This document shows positions 55,214 to 64,000 of a stretch of DNA of 64,000 nucleotides, piece by piece (position 1 is the first letter of the stretch; the number at the start of each line of letters is the position of its first letter). This DNA comes from Arion vulgaris. Lineage: Eukaryota > Mollusca > Gastropoda > Stylommatophora > Arionidae. A model generated the notes under the pieces. That model ran no database searches, had not been told where the DNA came from, and saw only the letters and a list, made by a program, of their open reading frames with translations. Both the position numbers and the translations under genes were made by a program. The stretch lies in assembly GCA_020796225.1 (NCBI GenBank), contig CM036753.1, forward strand, positions 74,219,865 to 74,283,864, written 5' to 3'.

Positions 55214-55473
55214 CGCCCGTGTGGGGCCGGGGCACGCAGGGAAAGCAAAGAATAGTACCGCTGCGACCTACAAGGCGTGTCGTAAGAGGCGACTGATATA
55301 GGGGCCTAGGGTAGCTTCCCTCGTAAATAAAAAGCATCACAGAAATCTGAGCTGCTGGTATACCTGTAAGTGCATAACCTGCACAATGTACAGTCGCTCT
55401 TAGGCTTGGATCACATACAAATGACATAAAGCTGTTAACAAGGGCTCGAAATGGATCATTCAAAGAAGAAGAA
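55214..55473 (+). mobile_element. SINE-like family A, 12-bp TSD
   Basis: Complete: gcccgtgtggggccggggca, cgtaagaggcgactgatata, gtacagtcgctcttaggctt, a gttaacaagggctcga block and a (GAA)n tail. The target duplication gatagtcctttc (55202-55213, 55474-55485) is perfect, so this copy best defines family A's ends. Confidence 0.95.
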
Positions 55474-55616
55474 GATAGTCCTTTCAGTTAACTTTCCAAC
55501 TATATATAACGTGCCTGTTTTCAATGCATGAAATATATCTGGCGGCTAGTATAGATCATGTCATCAAAAATATATTGAAAATACTTGAAAACTCATGAAC
55601 GTTTAAGAGTTAAAAT

Positions 55617-55864
55617 CGCCCGTGTGGTTACCCTGGGCCCAAATTTGGTGTGTAAAGAATAGAACCACTGTTATCTGCCACACATGTCGTAAGAGGCGAC
55701 TAAGAAGGTTAGGCTGAGATAGGATGCACGTGTCCTAAACATGTACAAGTCTTTACGTTTAGGGACCTACTAAACCAATATGCAACGTATACACGTTCTT
55801 GGCAAAGATTAAACATATCACAAAGAGTGATTAAAATTGGCTGTAAAGAAAGAACGCGAAGAAG
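55617..55864 (+). mobile_element. SINE-like family B, complete, 12-bp TSD
   Basis: Starts cgcccgtgtggttaccctgg, keeps the family A-like core gtcgtaagaggcgactaaga, then the B-specific cctaaacatgtacaagtctt and caacgtatacacgttcttgg, and ends in GAA repeats. The target duplication aagagttaaaat (55605-55616, 55865-55876) is perfect. Families A and B share both ends and differ in the middle. Confidence 0.95.
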
Positions 55865-56129
55865 AAGAGTTAAAATGTGCAACATTTGACAGTATTAGAT
55901 AATGAATTCAACCAATATTTCATGAACTTCGAGATGCGAGATTGAATTCATTTCAAAATTCAATCATATTGTCAATTTTAAAAGAGACAATCTCTGATGT
56001 TTGTTAAGATTAATTTCTGAAGCTGAAGACCGAGTCTGCGATACGTTTGATAAGAAAACAATCACATTATTTTGGTCCTTGGTGTGCGTTAACTATTCAA
56101 AAGGGACAGAGAAAGCTATCCATGCGTTC

Positions 56130-56760
56130 CTTACAGTTCCAATATTTTTATGAGAGCACTTAACAAGACAGAACACTAAAGTACAAGGAGGACAGTTTTA
56201 CTAGGTTCAAAAGCAAGACTTTTGATTCTGTACTCTGTAAATTCTGCACAATCGATTCCACATGTTCCGGCACTGGTACATAGCTTATTGTAGTCCTCCC
56301 TTGTGCCGACACAGGATATACATGTTACATCAGCAATTTATAGATTCTTGCCGAGACCGGCAGTTCTGGTATGACCAACCAGCTTGACTCTGGGGGAACT
56401 GATTTTACACTTGTAGGTGCGATTAATTAGTAACTCCTTAGCCAGTGTCTCCGTCCCTTGCGCAGCTTCGATACCGCTAATCTATCTATAGACTTCGCCA
56501 AAGTGACACGTGTATACACATCTACTCTGAGATTCTACTCATCTGCAGTTCTAACAGATCTCATTCCATTGCAGCTGCGACTACAGTACTGTCTAATCAC
56601 CACATTGCAGATTCTGTTTAATTTCCACCAGATTTGTCAAACGACAGTGCAGCGTCTGTTTTCCATGGCCACCAGCTGGAGATTGAGTAGGGTTTGTATC
56701 AGCTTTAGCTCATTGATCCTGACTCACTGTTGTCCCATTATTATATTACGCCCGTGGTAC
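56130..56760 (-). mobile_element. Probable LINE ORF2 end, RNase H to CCHC region
   Basis: On the minus strand, scattered across frames, there are a SVRTADE-like stretch near 56565, LLINRTYKCKISSPRVKLVG, a LGKNL-x-IADVTCISC block, and TREDYNKLCTSAGTCGIDC. The order resembles the end of LINE RNase H proteins (RSxLR...LTGH...CxxC). It is much decayed and this is a tentative call. The plus frame at 56458-56778 is its antisense. Confidence 0.5.
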
Positions 56761-56891
56761 TGTATACTATATATATAACATAATGTTCCCAAATAAATGC
56801 ACGTTTTATTTGAGAACTCAAACAGTAAAAGAACATAAGAAAAGAGGAACGCTGAAAGAACAGAAAAAAGCAGCATGAAGATTGTTCCTAC

Positions 56892-57057
56892 CAGTGGCGG
56901 CTCGTAATCGTTTTTGTTGGTGAGGCCAGACACAAATTTTCGGGAAAATCATGGCATTGGGTTAGGTTATATTTTAATTTATTTAATAATAAATACACGT
57001 TACATAATATTTTTGGTGGGGCCCGGCCCTCTGGCCCTTAATGACGAGCCGCCACTG
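56892..57057. mobile_element. hAT-type MITE, 166 bp
   Basis: 14-bp inverted ends (cagtggcggctcgt inward) with an 8-bp perfect target duplication gttcctac (56884-56891, 57058-57065). An 8-bp duplication together with CAG-type ends is the hAT pattern. No coding capacity. Confidence 0.88.
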
Positions 57058-57065
57058 GTTCCTAC

Positions 57066-57582
57066 CATTGTTCAGTAAAAAACATGACGATTGTTCACAT
57101 ATGAAGCCAATTATAGATTGTGTTCTATGAACTGGAAACCAAATACATTCTGCAACATACTCACGCTCAAGACGACGACCAACATTCAAATAAAAATTAA
57201 AGATTAATTAGATTTTTAAAAAAAGCACCGTGAAAATTAATCGATTTGGATGAAAAAAGGCGAACCGTGTCAACAATGGCAGGCTTTATTTTATGTCGCT
57301 AACTTTCGCAACCGGAACGGTAACTGATGCTGAAAATTGATTGCACTAAGTTATCCCAGATAGGTAAACAGCAGTAACCGAAAAGTTGGCGTGAGATCTG
57401 ACATCTTGACATTAAGCTATAGATGATATGTCTGGTATGGAGATGAAGTGTATTCTCAACAAAAAAATCAAATATTGATCAGTGTCTGTACCCTCAATGA
57501 CTTTGAAATGATCACACTTGTCAGGAATATTTTTATATGCATAATCGTAACACTTTCTTGCTGTCTTTAATTTGCAGACGGT

Positions 57583-57614
<32 letters not shown>

Positions 57615-57719
57615 GTATTTATATATATTTTAAATAACTTGTCTCTTCATCGATACGATTTTATTATTTTCTGATTTTGAGTAATATAATCTAATATATA
57701 CAATTCAGCATTAGAATAT
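57066..57719. other. Spacer with (TG)n microsatellite
   Basis: A (TG)n run at about 57586-57614. Otherwise AT-rich, with no gene or matched repeat. Confidence 0.6.
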
Positions 57720-57984
57720 GATTCTTCTTCTTCTTGGAAAGCACCATATAGACCACATGTTAAACACTCTTTGTGATTTGTATGTGATCCGAACCTAAAA
57801 GCGAATGTACAGTGTGCCAGTTATGTGCCTACAAGTACGTGAGCACATCAGATTTATGTGAAGCTTTCTTTTAACTAGGGTAGCTTCCCTATGCCCTACC
57901 TCAGTCGCCTCTTACGCCATGCATTGTAGGTCACAGTATTACTATTCTTTGTTCCTCTTATGTGCCCCGGCAACACACGGGCGA
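57720..57984 (-). mobile_element. SINE-like family A
   Basis: The minus strand runs from gcccgtgtgttgccggggca through gtaagaggcgactgaggtag to gtttaacatgtggtctatat and a (GAA)n tail. A 7-bp direct repeat (agaatat at 57713-57719 and 57985-57991) may be the target duplication. Confidence 0.9.
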
Positions 57985-58144
57985 AGAATATAGCAATTAG
58001 GTATCTATAAATATTTATACAATGGATCAAATGTTTGAAAATTATAAATCAAGACACGTTAAAAAAGTGTTATGTTTTCTAACAACATGCATAAGAAACA
58101 TTTATATAGCTTAATACCTCACTACAAGCGTCAACAATTTGCAG

Positions 58145-58510
58145 AACTACAAATGTTTTCGTTCCGAGGCACATGGATGTCGTTTGCAATGAAAGGGCAG
58201 ACCGTCTGGCCCTGCTACCATATCAAGGAGACAGCCAATTGATAGAGCTTACATTCTGAACGCTCTAATAGAGTGTGGTCTCAAACAGGATTTTCATTTA
58301 AACCGATTCTCGTCAATGGCTAGATTTCAAGAAATAGGATTGAAGATTGGAGTGAGAAAAGAGAAGTACAGCATGTATGTGAGTAGACTCATCAATCAAC
58401 AATGAACTGGTAAGGTCAGTCACTGGACGCTGTTGGAGATATTGCGAATGAGATCGGAGCACCTATGGATATGCCCGGAGTGCAATGAAGATATTCCAAA
58501 CTGAAACTGT
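58145..58510 (+). mobile_element. LINE 3' end with RNase H remnant
   Basis: A frame of MDVVCNERADRLALLPYQGD carries the RNase H NERAD motif. It is followed, with frame changes, by RFSSMARFQEIGLKIGVRKE, a VSHWTLLEILRMRSEHLW stretch and CPECNEDIPN at the end. Same family as 8931-9385 and 37010-37366. Confidence 0.83.
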
Positions 58511-58523
58511 AGCCCGACCACCC

Positions 58524-58682
58524 AACAAAAATCTCAAGAGTAGAAGAAATCTTTTTTTAAAACAAATTCAACTAAGAAAACAAAATAATTGGAAACAAAC
58601 GTTTAAATGTTTCTGGCTAAGTTCGAACTATCAAGGTTGCAGTGAACACTTCGTCAAAGACTTCATTCCGATGGACAACTGA
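58524..58682 (+). pseudogene. THAP-domain-like C-terminal half
   Basis: In the frame ending at 58682, the residues NKNLKSRRNLFLKQIQLRKQ, NNWKQT and CSEHFVKDF follow the second half of a THAP zinc-binding domain: P/N-K-x(n)-R-x-x-W/F-L-x-x-I, N-W, then CS-x-HF-x-x-DF with the last C and H ligands. THAP domains are DNA-binding modules in host regulators and in some transposases. The first cysteine pair and the FP motif are not visible upstream, where a LINE end lies, so this is a fragment or a lone exon. No splice site is clear, and it may be chance; the CSEHF-x-x-DF stretch is the main support. Confidence 0.5.
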
Positions 58683-58784
58683 CAGATTACTGAGACAGGG
58701 CAGAAGGAAGGAACCTTGAGGAGAACGGTGGAAAGTGAAATTACAAAGTATTGACTGAAATGACTTCATAATTCACTGTGTAAA

Positions 58785-58925
58785 CATACATGTGTTTCAC
58801 TTTGTATTCATCTTACTCCACAATTCACCGTATGTTTCTTATCTAACGGATGTAACTTATGTGTGCTTCACTTTGTACACAACTTACTCCACAATTCCCA
58901 GTGTTTGTTATTTAACGGATCTAAC
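58785..58925. repeat. 70-bp direct repeat, 2 copies
   Basis: The blocks gtgtttcactttgtattcat ... cttactccacaattcaccgt and gtgcttcactttgtacacaa ... cttactccacaattcccagt are tandem copies, each ending in a taacggat word. Confidence 0.8.
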
Positions 58926-58930
58926 ATACG

Positions 58931-59140
58931 TGTTTAAACTAAGCTTTCCATGCGGGAGATCTGTATTCAGTTCCCAGTAAAGCCAAGAAGTATTTTTCTG
59001 TAGAGGATATAAAGAAAATTCCTAACCTGAACAGCTTCGTAGCGACTGTACTAGACATGTGACAATTAAGTTCCACAGGCGCATGTCCCCTGTCCGCAGT
59101 CTAAAAAGCGTTATTACAGGCAGCAACGACAAAGACGTTA
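58931..59140 (+). mobile_element. SINE, family F, with tRNA-like head
   Basis: A B-box-like segment (tgtattcagttcccagtaa) follows a degenerate 5' part. The body cctgaacagcttcgtagcga, gttccacaggcgcatgtccc and attacaggcagcaac matches 17686-17855 and the minus copy at 39030-39240. Confidence 0.7.
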
Positions 59141-59221
59141 CTTTATTCTGATGTCAGTATATAACGATGTGTATATTTTTGTAAACTGTCTCCGATGTTG
59201 CTCACTTGTTTTGTGTGTTAT

Positions 59222-59815
59222 TTCATTCATGTATCTAACTGTGTTCTTTCATCCATGTAGCTGTGTTCTTTTATACATGTAGCTAACTGTATTGTTTCAT
59301 CCACGCAGCTAACTATGTTGTTTCATCCACACAGTTAACTGTGTTGTTTGACCCATGTAGCTAACTGTGTTGTTTCACCAACGTAGCGAACTGTGTTGTT
59401 TCATCCAGGCAGCTAACTGTGTTGTTTCATCCATGTAGCTAACTGTGTTGTTTCATCCATGTAGCTAACTGTGTTGTTTCATCCATGTAGCTAACTGTGT
59501 TGTTTCATCCACGCAGCTAACTGTGCTGCTTCATCCATGTAGTTGAATGGGTTGTCTCATCCACGCAGCTAACTGTGTTCTCTTTTATCCATGTAGCTGA
59601 CTGTGTTGTTTCATCTATGTAGCTAATTGTGTTGTCTCATCCATGTAGTTAACTGTGTTCTCTTTCATCCATGTAGCTGACTGAGTTGTTTCATCCACGC
59701 AGCTAACTGTGTTGTTTTATCTATGTAGCTAATTGTGTTGTTCTATACATGTAGATCATTGTGTTCTCTCATCCATGTAGATTAGTGTGTTCTTTCATCC
59801 ATGTAGCTTACTATG
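59222..59815. repeat. 26-bp minisatellite, about 22 copies
   Basis: The unit is gtagctaactgtgttgtttc, atccat, with acgcag-for-atgtag and tctctt variants. Confidence 0.94.
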
Positions 59816-60269
59816 TTAATACGGCATTCTGGGGTCAAGAATGCTGTGTATATTATTACATTATGTCATTCTTGTAGGTCACTGAACACAATACTTTATT
59901 GTGTTCTTCACGTAGATCACGTTGTAAATTATTCTCTTGTGTCAACATCCGTGTACATCCATGTTTACATTGTTGTTTTGTTTTGTTCAAATCCGCCTTT
60001 GCTGAACTCCAATCCCCGAAGAGAATGGACGAAGACTGTTTCGTAAAGATAGCTACATTGTCACAAGTAGTTTTTTTTTAAATAGCTTGAGAAGCTTGTA
60101 AGAAACAAAGCATATCTGTAAACAGTCGAACCAGATGGTGTACGGTGCAAATAGTGCATCCGTGACATCTGTTGATGAAAGCCGATTTGCGGAAGTCAGC
60201 AATTCGACTCATACGTCGAGGCTTGAAATGTTAAGAGACGCGAGAAATACAAGAGGAATATTAATAAGA
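59816..60269. other. No recognisable feature
   Basis: Spacer; two short overlapping plus frames have no recognisable similarity. Words like gtgttcttcacgtagatcac near 59900 suggest decayed 26-bp units. Confidence 0.45.
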
Positions 60270-60425
60270 ATGTTGTCACAATAGTTCACCATGTACATTA
60301 ATATATTATGTTGTCACATAGTTCACTGCAGTGCATTGATATATTATAATGTCACTATGTTCACTGCGTACATTAATATATTATAATGTCACTATCGTTC
60401 ACTGATTTACATTAATATATATTGT
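60270..60425. repeat. 44-bp minisatellite, about 4 copies
   Basis: The unit is atgtcactatgttcactgcg, tacattaatatattata. Confidence 0.88.
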
Positions 60426-60879
60426 TGTAAATATAGTTGACAGAGTCAAGTGTAACTAAACAAGCACTTTAGTGGAACTCTCAAAGAAAACAGACAACAG
60501 GACGCACTAAACAGAAAAAGAGGCAGGGCCTGCTAAGAAACTGAAGTATATCAGATTATTCTGGAAAGTCATAAAGAAAACGACCAAAGACAGAGGAAAG
60601 TGTATGACAAGAGCCGTATGCTCCACGAGAAATGGGAATGAATATATGTAAATAAGTGCGTAACTGTTATTTATATTTACGATAGTTGTTATAATTATGT
60701 TTATGTGGGTGATTATGTCTGTTACAAAATTTGTTACAATTAAATCTTTGTAAATGATATGATCATTGCAAAAATGTGTACAGTAAGGTTGACGTAGGTG
60801 ATATTTGAAATTAAGTTCAACAAAGTGATTTAGTTAAATAGTGTTAATGACACAAGCATCAACAATGCCATAAAGAGAA
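60426..60879. other. Spacer, possible LINE 3' end at 60540-60640
   Basis: agagccgtatgctccacgag at 60611 resembles 34707, and the preceding bases could be LINE coding, but frames are broken. The remainder is AT-rich and featureless. Confidence 0.35.
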
Positions 60880-61165
60880 AAAAAATAAGGAAATTGGAGG
60901 GGTTGGGGCATGCATTACGAATGCAGAAGAGAAGACGCCCATATACGGCTCTGACATGAAATTTGGGCGACAAGAAGGGTAAAGAAAGACCTATGAATAA
61001 TTGGATGCAAACTGTAGACAGAGAAAGAGAAGAGTCGGGAATGACCTGGAATGAACTAAGCAGACTTGCTCAGGATAGATCTGGTTTGAGAAAATTTTTG
61101 CATTATTCTTCAATGCGAGTTAAGTGCAGAAAAAGTAAATATTGTTTATACAATACCCATGACTG
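60880..61165 (+). mobile_element. LINE ORF2 C-terminal remnant
   Basis: Reads GLGHALRMQKRRRPYTALT, then GDKKGKERPMNNWMQTVDRE and REESGMTWNELSRLAQDRSG, LRKFLHYSSMRVK. The frame is open over 68 codons. It is the un-amplified counterpart of the tandem block at 6306-6640. Confidence 0.87.
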
Positions 61166-61205
61166 TTAAGTTCGATAACTAAATTTACTACAATACGTTT
61201 TTACA

Positions 61206-61577
61206 GTGCTTTTACATCGCTATAATTTGATAACAACTATGAACAATTACAAGCACATGTTCTTGCTATCTTTCTTTTTTCCAGTCCTGTTTTGCCTCAC
61301 AGCGTCAGGATATGAAGAGATTTCTAAATTTCAAGCATACATTACTCATTCTTATATGCAGTCTTGCAATTCCTTGCTGAACAATTGCACAAGAACAGAA
61401 GCACTTCAATCAATTGAGCAGCATGTCTTTGGAATGCGGTATGATTGCAATAGTTAACATGTGCTGACAATACTTGCAGATGAAATACTGAGCGTACCTG
61501 AAGAAGGTGGGCCGTGGTTTGAAGTATGTGGTAATGGCATTACAGGTGATATCTTGTCTTCATATCTTGCAGAATAG
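61206..61577 (+). pseudogene. Possible exon or pseudogene, unknown protein
   Basis: One frame runs from ATG 61206 to TAG 61577, broken only by TAA at 61455-61457. It reads MNNYKHMFLLSFFFPVLFCL (a signal-peptide-like start), EEISKFQAYITHSYMQSCN, then past the stop VLTILADEILSVPEEGGPWF and EVCGNGITGDILSSYLAE. A polypyrimidine tract and AG at 61265-61284 look like a splice acceptor inside the hydrophobic part, so the true exon may begin at 61285. Against a gene: gcctcacagcgtcagg and gaagagatttctaaa (61291-61327) resemble the antisense 3' end of the LINE at 2100-2135. I do not recognise the protein, and I infer no function. Confidence 0.3.
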
Positions 61578-61619
61578 ATATGAAGTATGCAATGTATTTA
61601 TGTATTTATTAACTTAAGA

Positions 61620-61800
61620 TAATGAAAACACAGCTGGAAGAACCATGCTTTTAGTTTCATAGTCGATTGGAATTAGAATACGTATTTTCTAATGACACTA
61701 AAGGTAATGGTTGTTTTAGAAATAGCTTTAAAGTCGATTGTTATTGGCATATGTATTTTCTGATGACACTAAAGGTAATGGTCGTTTTGAAAGTAATTAT
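61620..61800. repeat. 85-bp direct repeat, 2 copies
   Basis: The segments tacgtattttctaatgacac ... taaaggtaatggttgtttta and tatgtattttctgatgacac ... taaaggtaatggtcgttttg repeat once with few changes. Confidence 0.85.
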
Positions 61801-61837
61801 TGTCATTTAAGAATACATTCAAATCTGAAAAAAAGCA

Positions 61838-61950
61838 GTCGGGCGGCCCACCGTAGTGCCAGGGGACGCCATGGAGCCAGCGTTGTATATTTATGGCGCC
61901 CCAGCTACTCAGCCGGCTTTAATGATAATTATAATTTTAAGGGGAAAAAA
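61838..61950 (+). mobile_element. Unidentified retroelement 3' end
   Basis: A GC-rich block (gggcggcccaccgtagtgcc, atggcgccccagctactcag) is followed by an AT simple tail (aatgataattataatttt). The layout suggests a short LINE or SINE end, but I see no second copy in the window. Confidence 0.4.
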
Positions 61951-62079
61951 AGATAACCATTTGCTTTTCGACATTTTCACTGAGGAACCAAAATTTTCTC
62001 ACCTTGTATCAAATAAACAGTGTCATATTTTACACTTTGTTAAATGTAAAAACACACAAATTGTTTTATTTTTGTTTTT

Positions 62080-62395
62080 TCGAATCAGAAGCACTTGGCT
62101 TTTCAGCTCTTCGGCTCGGTGCCATGGACATCGTAACCTTCGGCTCGGTGCCATGGACATCGTAACCTTCGGCTCGGTGCCATGGACATCGTAACCCTTC
62201 GGCTCGGTGCCATGGACATCGTAACCCTTCGGCTCGGTGCCATGGACATCGTAACCCTTGGTTCGGTGCCACGAACACCGTAAATCTGGGGAATCTGTGG
62301 CTTTTCTGCCATCCCGCGGAATTGAACCCGCACACACAGAGGGGTAGTCACCCGTAGTCTAACGCGCTACGAACACGCTGGGCAGACGGGCATTG
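62080..62395 (-). mobile_element. tRNA-derived SINE, family D, with internal 31-bp amplification
   Basis: The minus strand begins gcccgtctgcccagcgtgtt, with a B box (gggttcaattccgcgggat). In the tail block the segment tccatggcaccgagccgaag, ggttacgatg occurs about five times in tandem (62118-62255), where other copies have one or two. An A-rich tail follows. An attgtttt repeat on both sides may be the target duplication. Confidence 0.88.
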
Positions 62396-62574
62396 TTTTG
62401 AAATAAACGTCGGGATTATAATATAGGATAACATTTTTCATTTGTTAATAATATAATTTAATATTATTATTAATATAACTTGATTACTATTATTGCAACG
62501 CCGAATGGCACCCGTGTCTGTCAAGTCGTTGGTCAGATGCTCCCCAGTATACAAAAACGTTAGGCAGCACTCGT

Positions 62575-63045
62575 TTCGAGTCATCAACATTATCATCATC
62601 CAACAGCTTGTTCTGATCAGAATTTTGCCATCCTAACAGTCCTTCTGAATTTCTTTCTCTCTCTCTCTCATAAGCCAGATGTTCCGCCTCTGCAGCCGTT
62701 ACGCTTAAATCATCAATTACATAATGAATCCATCTTTTTCTTCATTTTACCAGAATGCCTCTTTCCATAACGATCTTCTCCAAGCATATATGTCTCCCTA
62801 TATTAGTCCAACATACTTCAATTTTGTCATTCTTTTTTGTAGCATCAACCAGTTTTCTTTGACTTTGAGATCTTTCTATATATGTAAATATTGTTCTTAT
62901 AACTGTTTCCATTATATACGGATGACTTCTGTAACAATGTATTCAAAAGCACATATATGTTGTTCCACCGCTTTGTTAAATGTCTATGCTTCACACTCAT
63001 ATGTTTTATAGTTATTACAATCATCACATAAGAAAAAGTGAATGT
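62575..63045 (-). mobile_element. LINE ORF2 remnant
   Basis: The minus strand shows YECEA, TFNKAVEQHICAFEY, KVKENWLMLQKRMTKLKYVG and a RERERNSEGLL-like end, with a (gat)n tail at 62580-62600. It is the same family and region as 41632-43495, without the mariner. Badly broken frames. Confidence 0.75.
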
Positions 63046-63079
63046 GTCCAACAATCACGTTTATTAACGAACTGTTAAT

Positions 63080-63273
63080 ATCATGATCATCATCATCAGG
63101 TGCCGTGCCGGCTGAGGTAGGTGATCATGGATCTCCACACATTTCTATCTTTGGTGTTTGCTATCAATTCAGATGTTGACGCTCTACCATGCCATGAAGT
63201 CAAGTTATCCACTTATTCTCTCTCTGTCTTCCTCTGTCTCGTCTAACCTCGATTTTACCAGCTGTTACAATGT

Positions 63274-63313
<40 letters not shown>

Positions 63314-63550
63314 GCGGTCTCGGCCTAGACTGATGAACCAACTTTTATCATGAAGTTTACCGTGTTTTTAAGGAACTCCGTTCCTTCGTACAGCTTCTCT
63401 CACAGCTCTGTGTTTTGAGGCCGGGTTTCTTTACTTATACCTGCTATCAGTTGACAAACTTGCAGTACAGTGTGTTCTAAACCTCCCATCCTGATCACAT
63501 GCCCGAAAAATGATGACTGTCTCTTTCTTATATTGATAATATACATCTAT
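63080..63550 (-). mobile_element. LINE ORF2 end split by a SINE-like insertion
   Basis: The minus strand reads RKRQSSFFGHVIRMGGLEHT (63540-63480), then after the insert VTAGKIEVRRDRGRQREN, a WITCSGRASTSELIANTKDR stretch and RNVWRSMITYLSRHGT, ending in (GAT)n at 63090-63105. The two halves join cleanly when 63279-63466 is removed. Confidence 0.85.
63279..63466 (-). mobile_element. Short retro-insertion with (GA)n tail in a LINE
   Basis: 188 bp, ending on the minus strand in a long (GA)n run (63279-63311). Flanked by acaatgtgttct (63267-63278) and acagtgtgttct (63467-63478), a 12-bp target duplication with one mismatch. The body (gttcctt, aacacggtaaacttcatgat) matches nothing else in the window. 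Confidence 0.75.
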
Positions 63551-63699
63551 TAAAAACGTTTGGTAATTAAGAGAAGAGAAACGTCGTCAACGATCACGAG
63601 CAATAACTATGAACTGATAGATCTCTAAGATGATCAAGAAAAACTAGACATACATGATAATAAATGCAATAACTAGAACCGAAGTTTTCAGCAAACAGA

Positions 63700-64000
63700 C
63701 CTAAACAATAAAGAGAAGAATAATGTCCACAATGGTGTCTAACAATAAAGAGAAATAAAACGCAATCGATAATGCAAAAGATAACAAGAAACTAGATGTA
63801 ATCGATAACGCACACAATAAAGAGAAACACGACATAATCGATAATGCTAACAATGAAGAGAAACAAGATGTAATAGATAATGCAAATAATAAATAGAAAC
63901 AGGACATAATAGATGCTAACAATGAAGAGAAACAAGACATAATAGATGTTAACAATAAAGATTAACAAGACATAATCGATAATGTTAACAATGAAGAGAA
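63700..64000. repeat. About 33-bp minisatellite, cut by window end
   Basis: The loose unit is aacaataaagagaaacaaga, cataatcgataatgct, repeating about nine times and continuing past the window end. The minus-strand 84-codon frame (MSCFSSLLALSI repeats) is a by-product. Confidence 0.88.

Noticed and set aside
56458..56778. 106-codon plus-strand frame
   Set aside because: Overlaps a probable LINE RNase H end on the other strand, and its residues show no domain.

Overview
This window looks like intergenic DNA from a large, repeat-rich animal genome, probably an invertebrate such as an arthropod or mollusc. The sequence does not allow a narrower call. It is AT-rich and contains non-LTR retrotransposon (LINE) remnants, tRNA-derived SINEs, Tc1/mariner and hAT-type DNA transposons, and many tandem arrays. 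I found no intact host gene, no functional tRNA or rRNA gene, no operon and no CRISPR array. Nearly every long open frame is antisense to a LINE remnant, lies in a tandem array whose unit is a multiple of 3, or is a decayed transposase or reverse transcriptase.

Layout. 0-11.5 kb: a 30-bp array, a MITE, several LINE 3' ends and SINEs, and a 57-bp and a 48-bp array. 11.5-13.7 kb: a 2.2-kb IS630/Tc1/mariner element with 105-bp inverted repeats and a broken transposase. 13.7-22.5 kb: LINE ends, a 687-bp Tc1-like non-autonomous element, a LINE with an inverted 5' end, and a SINE split by a second retro-insertion. 22.56-30.72 kb: one uninterrupted 55-bp satellite of about 148 monomers. 30.7-40 kb: SINEs, LINE ends, a CT-rich tract and a 65-bp array. 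40.0-41.6 kb: eleven copies of a 147-bp repeat. 41.6-43.5 kb: a LINE split by a 1,321-bp mariner (DD34D). 43.5-51.1 kb: a field of 36-, 37/27- and 51-bp minisatellites that seem to share one degenerate ancestor. 51.1-64 kb: 12-, 56-, 26- and 44-bp arrays, a hairpin-rich GC island, a hAT MITE, a THAP-like fragment, and more SINEs and LINEs.

How the parts relate. The LINEs fall into several families, represented almost only by 5'-truncated 3' ends; three have RNase H-type tails ending in GNExAD-like motifs, and two end in a C2H2 zinc finger. SINE families A and B carry a (GAA)n tail like that of the main LINE family, which suggests that LINE mobilises them. SINE families C-H have tRNA-like A and B boxes and several have perfect target-site duplications. 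Family letters are local labels for this window. About 30 percent of the window is tandem repeat, by addition of the array lengths. Some arrays started from transposon fragments, and others were later split by transposons.
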